Positions 11,022-23,491 are shown, counted from the stretch's first letter. The stretch: DNA of 64,000 bases from Entophlyctis helioformis (GCA_025526915.1 JAHLKH010000079.1:51668-115667), one strand, 5' to 3'. Notes: a model not told the origin generated them from the letters alone. Translations and numbers: made by a program.

Positions 11022-13617
11022 TCAATGAACAGAGCCATCCAGACTCAAGGCCGGCACATCACAGGCATCGCCGACGGCCGCCTTGGCCGCAGGCGACACG
11101 GCAGGCGACTGGAACGGCGACTCGTCCTCGTCCATGCCGTCCTCGTCGCCGCTGTACTCGGGCAGCCCGCGACTCCGCCGCTCGGACCGCAGATGCTTGC
11201 GGTACGTGTCGCCGCGAGAGTATGTGCGTCCACAAAAGTCGCACGGCCCGTACGCCACGCGATCGTGCAGACAGAGAACATGGCGCTGCAGATCGTGCTT
11301 GCGCACAAAGGCATCGGTGCAGCCTGGCGCCGTGCACTTGAACGGCTTGAGGTTGTAGTGGCCGCGCATGTGAGCCTCGAGGTTGTACTTGCGTGTGTAG
11401 ACTTTGGGACACTCCAAGCACTGGAACTTGCGCGGCTCAGTCGTGTCGCTCGACTCGATCGCGTGAATGGACAAGGATGACAACAACGGGCCATGGTTAT
11501 CGTGCGAGGCTGCGCTGCCGTCCTTGCCGTGATAAGTGTCGCTGTCGTCGGCTGTGTCTGCTGCCACAGGTTCGTCACGCTCTGGTGTACGCATCGCAGA
11601 CTTGACGACAGCACGGACCGGAGCTCGATGGCGAGACTTGCGGGTTCCGGATGTGCGTGGCTTGGATGCACTCGCAACAGATGCATCGACCTGTGACTGC
11701 GATCGCTGGAGCGGCTCCGGCGACGTGGCGTGAGAAACAGCCGCACTTGACAGCGCGTCGTCGTCGTGCGATGATGCATCGCGATATGCAGAGAACGGCG
11801 ACGCATCGCCAGCCTGCTCCTCGGACTTGCACTGTCCGTCTAGCTTTTGCTGCTCAAGCAGAGCCGTCAGGCTGGCGTGCAGCGTCTGGAGCGACGACGG
11901 GCCCAGCTGGTGCAGCCCATCGCCTGCCACTGGCGTCTGCGGAGTGTCGTGGCTGTCCGAACCAGGGGCTCTGCAAACGGAAGCGTCGGCGAGGGGAACG
12001 CAGATGTGAAGGTGGACGCGCTGGCAGATGCTGCTGCCGATGGCGCGGCTGTCGTGTCGAGGCTGTGAAGGCTGCAACGGGCGACGACTGGGCGACGACT
12101 GGGCCGACATACTGCGGTGCAACGCAAAGCTGAATGGCATGAGCATGGAAGCGGTCGATGCCAGGTTGCTTGCACTGGCTGTGTGGTTGTTGGTGCTGGT
12201 GCTGGCGCTGGCGCTGCTCGGCGTGTCTGGGAATGCAATCATGTCGACTGTGAAACCGCCAGATGCCGACATGCCATAGAGAGCACTGGATGTGGTTGTG
12301 GCAGGTGCCGCTGTCGGCATGACCGCCACGGACGGCAGACCGAGATGCGACGACCGTCCAGTGGGCGACGGCGGTGCCGAGAACGACGCGAGTGACAGCG
12401 ACAACGGCATACTCAGTGAGAGCGAGGGGCCGAGCGATGGCAGGTGCTGCGTGTGCGGTTGCAGTGCGAGGGATGGCTGGTGGTGTTGGTGCAGTGGCTG
12501 TGCATGAGGCGTGGCTGGCATGAGGCGTGGCTGGTGCACACTCAGGTGGGTCGTTGGGTCGATGGACGAGCGGCGCGATCTGACAGGCGATGTTGGTGCC
12601 GACGCCGAGTTGAACGCGCCAAACGCGCCAGGCATCAGCAGCGAGGATGATGATACCGACAATGGCTGCATGGCCAATGTTGGCTGGAGTGACGGCATGG
12701 ACTGCACGGACTGCATGGACTGCATGGACAATGGCAGTGCCATGTTGGGAACATGCGTGTGCACATGCGGACGAGGCAGTGGAGGCAGCTGCTGCGCGTG
12801 CATCTGCGATGCCAGCTGGTCGAGCTGCTTCTGCTGCTGCTGCAGACGCAGAAACTGCTCGTTCAACTGCTGCTGGCGATGCTGCAGGTGGACTTGCATG
12901 GGCAGCTGCTGTGGCGGGTGCTGCGGCTGGTGCTGGTCAAACAGCCCATGCCCAAGATGGCCAGATGCGTGGGCTGGGAAGGCATGAGCAAGGTGGGCGT
13001 GGTGTCGACGGGCGATGTGGGAGCCGACACGACGTTGCGCAGTTTGCTTACATCCAGACCGAGCGACAGGCCGCGGCCGTGCCGCAGATGGATGCTGCTC
13101 TGGTGTGCTGCACCCGCAGACGGCGACGATGACAGCGACAGTGGCAATGCTTCCGTGGTCATGGCTGTCGTGGCGATCAAGTGAGCGGCACCGTCGGGTC
13201 TGTTGGCGTGCACGGTGTGCGACTGCTGTGTGGTCTGCTGCAGGTGCTGCTGCATGTCCAGTGCTGGCGATGTGAGCATGAGCCCGGCAGCGACCGGAAC
13301 CGCCAGCGACTCGTGCTGCGACTCTGACGGCGATGAAGAAGAGGCCGGATCCATGCCGCCATTTACGCGGCTTGCGTCGCTGTGATCCGAACCACGTGCG
13401 TGGCCGTGCGGGTGCACTTGAGGCGCCGCTGAAGGGCAAGCGATGCGGGCTCGCCGGCCAGCTGCTGCAGGAACGAGCCGTCGGTCTGCAGGAAGAGGTT
13501 GTCGATGCCTGCCATGTCGTCTGCAGCAAGAGCTGCCGTCGGTGTGGCCGCAGCCTCGTGTGCACCGTTGCCAAAGAGCAAGCCGGCGCTGTCTGCTGCA
13601 GCGTCGCTGATGGGCAT
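11022..13617 (-). CDS. C2H2 zinc-finger protein, Swi5/Ace2-like finger block (copy 2)
   Basis: Paralogue of the adjacent copy 1 and a likely transcription factor. Fingers near the C-terminus: FQCLECPKVYTRKYNLEAHM, FKCTAPGCTDAFVRKHDLQRH and CDFCGRTYSRGDTYRKHLRS, then an acidic tail (SGDEDGMDEDES). The long N-terminal part is Gln/Ser/Pro/His-rich with SPxR and SSxP motifs typical of phosphoregulated activators. It begins MPISDAAADSAGLLFGNGAH (Met 13617). Three frames are used. The exon 1 frame runs to about 13400, the second (ESLAVPVAAGLMLTSPALD, LSLGLDVSKLRNV) to about 13000, and the third contains the Gln-rich segment and all fingers. Plausible weak-donor introns (gtggtt near 13395, gtgtcg/gtcgac near 13000) would restore phase, but exact borders are unsure. 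Confidence 0.7.
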
Positions 13618-14670
13618 CTCGAACCAGAGCTGCTGGACCAGAAGCGGCGTCAGAGGGCGGTGTTGTCGACAGATGAAGCAGAGGAGAGGAGGTGAGGGCG
13701 TCAGGAAGGCAGATAGCAGACGTAATCGCAGAAGTGTTAGCAACGGTAGGGCAGTCGAGTGGTGACAGCCTTGGTGGTGGCTGTCGCAGCAGACGCCGTT
13801 TTGGTGCACAGCAGCAGCCCGCCGACGACCGCCAAAGTGCCCGATGAAAGCTCGACTGCCGCAGACAGGCTGTGATCTGTGTGCGGATGCATGACTGGGC
13901 GGTATGTACCAAGGGCGGCATCTCGCTGCAGCAAGCAAGACAGCCAGCAAGACAGCAAGACAGCCAGCCAGACAGACAGCGGACTGTGCAACGCACGCAG
14001 ACGGCGTTTCAAGCAGCGGGTCGAGCACTTGCCTGCTCGTCGGAAGCCTGCATCGTGCTCTGCTGCTTGGTGACTTTCGAGGTGTGACGGCGACTGCCGA
14101 AGTTTGCTGCCGAGGTCAGTCGAAGGCGCAAAGATGAAAGCCTTTTGGCGGTGATGCCGCTGAAGGCACAAAGTTTGGTGATGAAGGAACGGCGCCTGCG
14201 GGCTCGTTCAAGCCCGTATGGGTAGCGCCTGGAGGAGCAAGGAGGAGTCAGGTAGGCAGGATGGATGAGCAAGGCATCCAAGACGGATCAGCCACAAGGA
14301 CGGATGCAGCCACAAGGCGTCGAGTGGATGGCCTTGCCGCAGGTCGCACAGTGGCAGGGCTTGTGTACCATCGGGCCAAAGAACCGCGGCTTGTGCAATG
14401 GCCCGCTGAGCAAACGGGAGGCGGAAGGAGGCGGAAGGCCATGACAATGCACATGGTACGCTGTGCAGGAGCCAGACGACACAGCCATGCAGGTGCTGTC
14501 CGTGCACAAGATGCCGATGGGCACCAGCCACAAGTGGACAGCAGCCATGAATGCGAAGCGCACCGGATCGCTGCAGCCACCAGCTGCCATCCCAGATCTT
14601 GACCGCCTTCCTCCTCCACCTTGTCTTCCAACGACAACAACAACAACAACATCAGCAAGCAACGGCGACA
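13618..14670. other. 1.05-kb divergent intergenic region with GCAAGACA/GACAGCCA repeats
   Basis: Lies between the starts of zinc-finger copy 2 (minus) and the arrestin-DM9 gene (plus). 13931-13980 is an imperfect array of cagccagcaagaca-type units. CAA triplets just before 14671 would be in the 5' UTR of the plus gene. No convincing coding signal in either strand. Confidence 0.5.
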
Positions 14671-17389
14671 ATGCTGCAGATCGTACTCGACAGCCCAATT
14701 GCGGTCGCCGGCCAGCGGCTGTCGGGGTCGGTGCACATACCGCCCGAGTTGCAGCCCTGCAGCCCGCCCGTCGTGCACCTGACGGGCCTGCTCTCGATCC
14801 GCAGCACCCGCTCAGACAACGGCAGCGCCACAGTCGAGCGTCGTCTGCTGTGTGCCGTGCAATCCGTCGCTGCTTTGTCGGTGAGTGGTGGTGCCTGCTC
14901 GTATGGACGGTGCACGCTGGCGCACACCGGCACACTGGTGCACACTGGCACACACTGGCACACACTGGCACGCACTGGCACACTTGAAGCACAGCAGAGT
15001 CTCACCGCATGCTGCCACGGGCTTTCCACAGGGCTCGGCCTGGAAGTTCTCGCTGCACATCCCGTCGTCTCTGCCGCCGTCGTTTGTACTCGACCTCTCC
15101 GACGAGGCTGCGTCGCAGATTGCGGCCCAGTACACAGTCGAGGCCGTCACATCGCCAGTGCTGGCTGGCTCTCTTGAAAGTGGTGCTAGTTCTGCTACTT
15201 CTGCTGCTGCTGCTGCTACTTCTGCCGCTGCTGTTGATGGTGCCACGCCAGAAAGCCGAGCCGTGCAAGAGTGTCGATCGCTCCCGCTGTCTGTGCAGGT
15301 CGAGTCGCATCCCGAGCCGATCCAACCGCTGGGTGCAGACGAGTCGTTGCCGCTTGGGACAGACGGCGTGATCTCGCTGGGGTTCTCGGCGCCTCATGCA
15401 GCGCTGGTGCCGGACCGGCATCTGCGTGCGTCGGTGTGTGTGCGCAACGACTCGAATGTCGCGGTGCAGCATTGGCACTTTGAGATGGTCGCGGTTGTGC
15501 GGTTGGACGACGCTCCAAGCACGCCGAGCGGCACCAGAGCGGCCACCAGTCCCACCTATGCCGCGGTCGGTGGCGCTTTCACAGACGCCACGCCTCTGCC
15601 TTGGCGCATCGCATTTGATGTCAAGCTGCCTGTGCAGCTCGTCACATACGGATCCATCGGGCCAGGCGAGACTGCTGCAAAGCGCATCCCCGCGTATCTC
15701 GTGCCGACCCTGCCGCCGTCCGTTCTGTGTCCGGCGGTCGGTCTTGAGATCGAGTACGTTGTCCAAGTGACTGCCACGACGGCATCGGGCAAGACGTTCC
15801 GTGCGCAGTCGACGGCCCTCCGCCTTCTGCATCGCTCATTCAGCGATCCAAGCGACGAGTCTCTGCCGACGTCACTGGACATTGACGAATGGGTTGCTGG
15901 GCTCGTGCCGCCGCCAAGACTCTCGGCTGGCTCGCTGTCGCAGCGCCGCTCCATCGCGTCAGAGTCGGGTGGCTCGATGGTCAGCATGGATCGCCGGGTC
16001 AGCACGGTCCGGTCGCCTGGCGCTGCAGGCAACAGCCTCTCGAGGATGCAGCCGTCGCCATCAGCCCGACTCGCCGAGATCGACCATGAGCTCGAGACAC
16101 TGTTTGAGGGCAACTGGAAATGCCTCGTGCTGGACCAGTGGGTTGAGGGCACGGTCGGATTCCAAAAGTCTGCACAGTTCTACTTTGACTATGAGGAGGA
16201 TCTTGTGATGGAGCACACCAACGACTCGTACTTTGGCGACGGAGCAAGCAGTCAAGGCAGCCGGGGCGGCAGTCCGGTGGTCAGCAACGAGCACCGCGGC
16301 CAAGCGAGCGCAGCAGACGGCAATGGGCAGCACGGAGCAGCGCACGATGCCAGTGCACAGCGTGGCGGCAGCATGGAAAGAGCCTCGCGTGGCATTCCAG
16401 GCGTGATTCTCGTGTCCAACACGGCGGTGGGAGTGCGCATATCCAAGGCACCCAACCGACCGTCGTGGCTGTTTTACGAAAAGGCCGAGGAGTCGCGCAG
16501 CCTGCTTCCGGATGGCAGCGAGGAGATCATCACGCGGTTCATGGGAGGATACGGCCGATACTATGTGGCCGTGTTTGGCAACACGTTCAACTCTGGCGCC
16601 AGGTTTGAGCTTGCCGTGCGACGTATCCAAGGCCTCAAGGACTCGGACCCGTTCCGGTTCCTGTCATTTTGGCTGTCGTGCACAGTTCCCGCCGTGCATG
16701 CAGCCGCAGGCTCGTTGACACCCTCATCAGCGTCGTCAGCGTCGTCAGCAACATCGTCATCGCAGCCAGCTGCGCCGATGAATGTCCCTGCTGCCCATCG
16801 CATCCCACACAATGCCTGGCAGACGGGACACGATCTGTCTGGCGAGCCGCTGTTCTCTGTTCGCGTCCACTACAAGGGCGGGCTGCACCTCGGCAAGATG
16901 GGGCCGCATCTGGCAGGCCCATCGATCCCGTGGGGAGGCAAGGAGATTGTGCTGCCAGCAGGCACCGAGTATGAGGTGCTGTCCGAGATCCCTGGCACTC
17001 GATGGGTCACGGTGCTGAGTGGCGCAGGGGTTCCTCCCAACGCCATTCCATGCGGCCACGAGGCAGACGGACTGCCGCTGTACGTGGCACGCACGACGGT
17101 CAAGGAGTCTGTCATTCCGGGTCTCCTTGGAGCTGCAGGCGGATCGCGCGGGTGGATGGGCAGCATGCTTGGCGGCATTCTCGATGGACGCACAAGCCAG
17201 TGTCCAGGCAAGGCCGGACCGCACATGCACGGATGCAACGTGTCGTTTGGCGGATCCGAGCTCAACTCGTTGACGCCCTTTGAGGTGCTCGTGTACGACG
17301 AGCCGCCAGCGTTTGGAAACTCCAATGACGACCTGCTGGTTATGGACGCAGCAACGGCGGCGTTGAAGGGAGGCGCGCGACTCAACTAG
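14671..17389 (+). CDS. Arrestin-like / DM9 (DUF3421) fusion protein
   Basis: Two exons, 14671-14880 and 15032-17389 (intron 151 nt, gtgagt...cacag, phase 0), encode 855 aa. Residues 1-70 (MLQIVLDSPIAVAGQRLSG) look like the first arrestin-N strands, including the 'GxxLxGxV' element. The exon 2 part through about residue 350 has an arrestin-C-like beta pattern (LRASVCVRNDSNVAVQHWHF, AYLVPTLPPSVL, LEIEYVVQVTATTASGKTF). A Ser-rich linker follows. After about residue 655 there are two DM9-type repeats: NAWQTGHDLSGEPLFSVRV with GKMGPHLAGPSIPWGGKE, and LPLYVARTTVKESVIPG with GPHMHGCNVSFGGSE and a final FEVLVYDE. Arrestin-like proteins act as cargo or ubiquitin-ligase adaptors; DM9 modules often bind sugars. 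Combined function unknown. Confidence 0.72.
14926..14986. repeat. CACACTGG-type tandem repeat in the arrestin-DM9 intron
   Basis: Several near-perfect copies of an 11-12 nt unit (ggcacacactggc) fill the middle of the 151-nt intron. Compatible with slippage; no known function. Confidence 0.75.
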
Positions 17390-17494
17390 ACAGACTGCTG
17401 AGGGCTCGCCTGCGTCGTGTATGCATCTGTGGTGCAAACACATGAAGCGGCTCGACCACACTGTTTATTCACTGCCCATCGCTTGCCATCTACA

Positions 17495-18234
17495 TCATCG
17501 CGTTCCGCGCTGTCCAGACAGTTGGCCGGCAGCATCCTGGATCGTGGCCGGATCAATGCGGCTGCTCGCCGCAGTGTCCTGTGCACCAGCATTACCGCCA
17601 ACTAGGTCAGCAAACTTGCCAGTGTGGTGCTGGTTGGCATCAGGGAATGGCTTGCGTCCAACACGCTTTGTCGGTGGAGTGTGCGGCTCGTTCGAGAAGT
17701 GCATGGCAGACGTTGAAACCATGTCGCTTTCGTCGCTACCAAACGAGATCGACGAGCGGAATGCTGAGCGGACCGGTCGCTGCTGGCCTGCTGCTGCTGC
17801 TTCGACTCATCGTCACTACCGCTGGTGCCAAAGATGCTCGACTGCGTGTGCTCTCGGCGACCAGAAAAGCGGCGACCAGGACGGAACGCATCCTGTGTTG
17901 GTGGTGAACCCGGGACGAGCGGCGACGACGGCGACGATGGCTGCGATGGCGACACACCTGCAGCGGCCGGCTCCTCACCGCCAAAGACAATCGAGCTGCG
18001 GCCGCCCGGAGGGTTTTGGCGAACAGGAGTGGGCACGGGCCTTGAAACGCCGACGAGTGGCGTCGATGGGCGACGGCCTTCGAAGCTCTCGTCAGGCGTG
18101 TCGTCGCCAAAGACAATCGACGAGCCAAGCGCAGCTGCCCTGCCAGGCGACGGCCGAGGAGTGATGAGAGCGTCGCCTCCGTCCGAGCCAAACAAGAGCT
18201 GCGAAGCACCACCGGGCGGCTGTCGTTGAGACAT
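17495..18234 (-). CDS. Jupiter/HN1 (JPT)-like protein
   Basis: Two exons, 18234-17820 and 17763-17495, joined across a 56-nt intron (gtagtg...gctcag), give 227 aa. The protein is disordered and built round repeated short motifs: PPGGASQLLFGSD at the N-terminus, GSSIVFGDD, NPPGGRSSIVFGGEE, SSIFGTS and FRSSISFGSDESD. These are hallmarks of the animal Jupiter/HN1 (JPT1/JPT2) family, whose 'PPGGxSSxxFG' boxes recur in the same way; a GRKPFPDANQHHTG segment also fits. Jupiter proteins bind microtubules in animals. Without the 56-nt intron, translation would shift into an unrelated frame before the fifth box, so the intron is supported by motif continuity. Family call is from motifs only; alternative is an unrelated disordered protein. 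Confidence 0.62.
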
Positions 18235-18469
18235 GTTGTGTCAGGTTGGGAGAAGCTCAGATGACGAACGCCACATTTTTGGCTGTTTGACGATGGGTAA
18301 CGCCGCATCATCAACACGCCGCCTGTGACTGCGTTGTCTACCACCAGATGATCGCATGTTCCTGGCATGAATGGCTCTGGAAAGTCTTCTACTTTGTCCA
18401 TCACGGCTAACGCAGCCAGTCCAGGGAGACAATCGCCGAGATGTGGCCAAACAAAAGGATGTGTATTAA

Positions 18470-20396
18470 TCACATGTCATATGTACCCCGAAGAAAAGAC
18501 CCAAACGCAAACCGTGCCACCTCGCGCAGGGCGTACACGGATGCCTTCCGGATGGGGGTAGGGAATGCGTGCAGGGCAACAGCAAAGTCGTGCGGCATGT
18601 CGTCCACCCGCAGCACTTTGAGAAGGTTGCGGTTCTGGTTGTTCTGGCGACGCATCGACTCGACCCAGTCGTCAATGTCTGGCGTGAGAACCTCGGAGCC
18701 AGAGTAGACGACAAAAATGCCATCATGAGGCATATCGAGCGGCTCGAGATCAAAGATGGGCGAGATGCTGGGATCGCGTCGGTTGAGACCACTGGGTGTG
18801 ATGTTGGCTGCAAACGCATCCAGCAGCTTTGTCGACAGATAGTCAGACGTGGCTGCAAAGTGCTCTTGGATGTGCGGCGGGGTATGGGAGCGGCTGACAT
18901 CCATCCAAGGCGAGAGCAGGACAAGTGCACGCGGAAGCACAATCGATGTCTTCTTGTTGAGCATCAGCAGTGATCTGTGGAGGTTCAATGCGAGATTCGC
19001 TCCCGCAGAGTCGCCCGCTGTTGCGTCAACGCCATGGGCAGACGAGTGAGACTCTTGCCCGTCGTCATACGCCAGCTAGGCATTGGCAAAGCATGGTGGG
19101 TTACATACCGATCATGATGTTGGTGACGCCGACTTGCTGGACAAGCCAGATGTACGTCGAGAGCATCGTTTCGAGCTGCTTGGGGTACTTGCTCTCTGGC
19201 GCCTTTGGGTATTCCATGGCAAAGTAGAGCATGGGTGGTGCACGGATCTCTTCGGCAAGCTCTTGGTAGTGGCGCATGATCTCACAGTTGGCCGATGCAA
19301 ACGACAGGCTCGAGCCAGTCGTGTAGCCACCACCTGCCCAACAAGAGCCAAGCACGATCAGATACCAAACAGGGGACAATTCACACAACAGCCAAGCTTG
19401 GCATCGTCCGGCGAGATGCACAGGCACAAGAACGCACCATGAACCCAGAGAACCACGAGGCGATCTTTCCACTCCTGGGACCTGACGTTTGGCACAATGT
19501 CGCCCTTTCCAACGATCCATGCGCCTTCGACTACGTACTCGGACGAGGAGCCAGCCAGACGCTTGACACGCTCGATGCGGAAGCCCATGGCCCAGACCAT
19601 GACACGGCCGATGGCATCGACCAAGCCCATGAGCTTGCGCAGTCTTCGCCAGTCTCTGCCGCGCATGCTGTAGCGGACCAAGTGGATCAAGATATCTGTG
19701 GACAGGTCCCACGAGGCCGGCGATGTGTGCGGGAGGTTGAAGAGCCGCCGGAAGATGATCACTGGGATGATGTAGACTGTTGGACGGCCGATCGCATGGT
19801 TGTACGAGTCTAGTTAGACGGTTGGTGCCGACAGACAGCGCCGGATAAACACAAGCGCAACGCCGGCAGAGCGACATACAGGCATAGAGAGCAATGGCAA
19901 GGATGCCGTTGGGAAACAGAAAGAAGCGGAACAGCGAGATGAGCATCGAGCGAAGGCTGTTGGTCTGGATCGCAGACCAGGACGATGTCGACGACGAAGA
20001 TGCTGACGGTGGAGAGGATGAGGCCGTTGAGGCGTATGACGATCGACGCTCATGCTGCTGTTGTTGGCGATGCGGCTGCTGGCGGCGGTTTCGGGCAGAT
20101 GAAGATGAGGCGGGTGTTGCTTGTGCAGCGGATGGGCCTCCAGCACCAGCGGCGGTGGTTGCTTGTGCAGGCCACGGTCTGCTGCTGGCTGTTGCTGACA
20201 AGGGCGATGATGTTGTAGATGAGGTTGCGCTGGTGCTGGTGCTGCTGGTGGTGGTGTCGATGCTGGAGTGCGAGCTGTGCGATGCAGCCGAGGCCGTCTT
20301 GGCGAGCGGCACAGCCGTCACAGACGACTGCGACTGCGACTGCGACTGTGCCTGTGCCTCTGCCTCTGGCTCTGCCTCTCGGTGTATATTCGCCAT
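18470..20396 (-). CDS. Membrane-anchored HSL-family alpha/beta hydrolase
   Basis: Four exons, 20396-19880, 19809-19438, 19333-19109 and 19017-18470, join in phase to 553 aa. The first about 140 residues are low complexity (Gln/Ser/Ala/Thr), followed by a hydrophobic anchor (MLISLFRFFLFPNGILAIAL). The catalytic domain has the hormone-sensitive-lipase oxyanion motif WVHGGGYTTG, the nucleophile elbow AGDSAGANLALN, a likely acid in GSEVLTPDIDDW and a likely His in DDMPHDFAV. It probably hydrolyses a lipid or steryl ester, on the pattern of fungal HSL-type deacetylases, but the substrate is not deducible. It is the first of four consecutive alpha/beta-hydrolase genes. The next gene (lipase A) ends 124 bp upstream on the same strand. 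Confidence 0.85.
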
Positions 20397-20519
20397 CTGG
20401 CTGCCTACGTCTGTGAGTCTGTCCGTGGATCGATGTCGTTGACCAAGCGTTGAGAAAAAGTGCTCCTTATTCACGTGAATGCTGTGCACGCCAAAACTCA
20501 TACAAGGGCTCTGGCGGGA

Positions 20520-23491
20520 TCACGGCCCAAATGTGCCGCACAGCTCGGCCAGCGTCACCTTGGTCTGCGCGATCGAGTGGCATTTGAGCGGCTCGTCCTT
20601 GTAGCACGAGATATCCTGGATCAGCCCGTACTGCACGTCAAACGTGGGCACCACATCGTGGTTGGGCACAATGTTGAGAAAGTTTTCTGTAAGGCGCTGG
20701 CTGTGAATGCACGCCATGCCACACCAGTGTCAGCAAGCTGTCAGGCCAAGCGAGATGTCCAACGCACAGCAGCACACTTACAGAGAAAAGCCGTATGTCG
20801 CACTCTGTAGGCCAAGCCCTGGCGCAGAGATGCCAATGGCAGGAATGTCTTCCTTTGCACCAACAATGCCTGCAATGGCGCCGCCAAGCGAGTGCCCAAC
20901 AATGATAACGTCGCGCTTCTCGACGTCGCGTAGGCGAGCGACCTGCTTGGCAACTGGCTCCCAGTACGACAGCGAAAACTCCGTGCGACCCACACTGGAG
21001 ACGGCTTTGAGGAACAGCGCTGCAATGTCGATCGGCCACAGATTGACCATCGTGCCGGCGTACGAGCTGGACTGTAAAAGAACTGCTGCAGAGTAAATGT
21101 ACACGTCCTGCATAATGTCCGAGAACGACTTGGTTCCACGGACTGCGATCACCGACAGGTTGCTTGGCGGTGGTGCGCGGTACTCGATGTAAAACGACTT
21201 GCCAGTCGGATCCAACGATCCAGAAATGCCCGCCTTGAATCCAAGCAGGCGAGGATATTTATCCGCCGTCCAGTTCCCAGGAACACTGGCCGACGTGGGG
21301 TTGTATGTCGAGTGCGCCATCTCTGCAAAGTCGGAAATGCCCAGCCCACGCACACGCAATGAGCACACTGGCGGGACGAACATGGGCGACGTTGGCGATG
21401 AGTTGAACGTTTGCAGATTCAGAGACTCGTTTGACAGGGACTGTGACCCGCCAGTGACAAACCCGACCAAGACGGCAACGCCCGCAATGAGTCCCAGAAG
21501 ACGGACCGCGTTCTGAGTGTTGAGGATGCTGTATTGCCTGGCCTTGGCGGTGACTGCAAGCGTCGACCGCGTGCTGCTGTACACGGTCCAGGAGCATCTC
21601 GGATGGCGCACATCTAGTGACAGGTATGTCACCAACAGCGCAAGCGACGAGGCATAGCCGCCGACAACAACCCGCGCAGCAATGGCGATGATCAACTTGA
21701 GCAGAAAGAGACTGGAGAGAATGAGCGATCGAAGTTGGATCGCCCTGGCCAGGTCTCCCGAGCTCGGAAGCGGAACCAGGAACAGCAAGTCTTTTGCTGT
21801 GGCCACAAGAGCGAACGCGCCGAGCAGCAGCCACTTTGCCGAAGCACTGTTGCCAAGAACCGCACCAGTCTGGAACTCGACATCAAAGTAGACCAGCGAG
21901 AAGATGCCGACAATGTAAAAGACGACGCGAAGCAGATATAGCGTCAGTGCTGGCCAGATGTGTTGCCCGTTGTAGTAGCTGCGCTTGTCACTGGTGCGAA
22001 GGTAGGTTGATTCGGTATACTTTCGCAGGATGCGCACAACAATCGGCGTTCTGAAAATGGCGCTGACAACCATCAGAAGGACGCTCATTGCCACCAGCAC
22101 GCGGTTTTCCTGTCGGCCGAGACCAGGCAGCGTGTCAGATGGCCAGCACAGTCGCATGGCTCGATGCTGTGGTCGTGCAAGCAGACTTACAGATGGCGAG
22201 AGGAACACCAGTGTGCAAATCAGTGCCCAGAAGCCTGTCCCGATGCCAAGACCCGCAATCTTGCTGATGAGGTCGTGACCGTCGTCCATGCCAAGTGATG
22301 CGACATACGATGCATACAGGTAATCGGCGTGCGGGATTTGGTCGGGTGGCTTGTGCAACGATCGGAGCACTTTGAAGGAACGAACGACGCGCTTCACAAA
22401 GTTTACGCCAAAGACCAAGATGGCAGCGGCCATGGACGTGCCCATGGTGAGGTTGGACACGACCCGCCAGTACCCATAGACGGCGCTCACAGCCAGCAGC
22501 GGCGCGCCAATGACGAGCACGACGATGGTAATGTAGATCGCCAAGGACGTCTGTCCAGAAGGGAGAGCGAGCCTGGCCATCATGTCCTCCATTTCCGCAG
22601 AGGCGCGCACCAAGTGGTCGCCGATGCTGGCGCGCACCGTCGTGGCGTGCATTCCATCCGCAGCAGCAGCCGCGCGACCTGGATAGCCCTGCGTGAGCGC
22701 ATTCTTGTCGGCCAGGATGACGGTCGGCCTGTTGCTTGCACCAAACTTCCACACAAACGCAACGAGCCGGACGTACGTGCGGACAAGGCTGCGGCCCAGG
22801 AGGAAGATGAACGAGATGAAGACGCCGACGCCGTAGATGGGCGACCAGATCTGGACCACGACGACGGCATTGAACGAGCTGTGAATGATGTTGATGCAGA
22901 TGGCGAACAGGGTGGCCATCCACAGCACCGTGCCGGATAGCATCCAGACCGCAATCGCAATTTGCAGGAGCTGTGGAGCGGCACGCATCCATACAAACCG
23001 ATGCGCATCGGATGGGATCGGTCAATCCACCATGGAGTCAATCAACGCGCAACGACAAACAAACGGCGAGGCAGTGGCGGCGGGATGGCACTCACCAGGA
23101 CAGACATGTTGAAGCGGTGCAGACGAGGCGACTTTGGGCCGTGTGTGCACTCTGGGCCTGTGTCGGCCACGGATGCTTGCGGCAGTGTCGACTCTGTTGG
23201 TCCATCCATCATGGTTGCCATGGACTGATCAGAGACAAACGTGCCGTACGCTGGCTGTTGCGACACGGCTGGCAATCGCTGGCAATGCTGGCACGCCGCC
23301 AGGAGTGTGACTGGCTTGAGGTTGTCCAGATCGTCAGTCTCTGCTTCGTGCTGCTCGGCTGCATCTGGCTGCTCCTGGCTGGCCGCGCGCGGCTGAAGTG
23401 GCTGCTGCTCTGAGGCTAATGCTGCTGGCTGAGGCTCGATTGCAATCGCATCGGCTGTACTCATCTCGTCGGCCGGCTGGCCAGTCGCCAT
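20520..23491 (-). CDS. Polytopic class-3 lipase (DAG-lipase-like), copy A
   Basis: Four exons, 23491-23096, 22970-22191, 22109-20782 and 20700-20520, give 894 aa. The acidic soluble N-terminus of about 130 residues is followed by roughly ten to twelve hydrophobic segments (for example LAIYITIVVLVIGAPLLAV, VRLLGLIAGVAVLVGFVTGG). A class-3 lipase domain then follows: FYIEYRAPPPSNLSVIAVRG, nucleophile elbow VGHSLGGAIAGIVGA (Ser about 799), aspartate in NIVPNHDVVP and a likely His in KCHS near the end. Multi-pass membrane part plus cytosolic lipase domain is the layout of sn-1-specific DAG lipases, though animal enzymes have only four segments. Paralogue B lies 42 bp upstream with matching introns before and after a 1328-nt exon 3. 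Confidence 0.85.
20591..20880. repeat. Near-identical tract shared with 23601-23890 (lipase paralogues)
   Basis: Ungapped comparison of 20591-20880 with 23601-23890 shows about 15 mismatches in 290 positions by my count. The tract spans the end of exon 3, the entire 81-nt last intron and most of exon 4. Other parts of the two genes are clearly more diverged, so this looks like a gene-conversion tract. Confidence 0.8.

Noticed and set aside
14288..14992. Cys/Val-rich minus-strand frame (repeated CQCVPVC pattern)
   Set aside because: Produced by the GTGCACACTGGC tandem repeat in the arrestin-DM9 intron; not a real Cys-rich protein.
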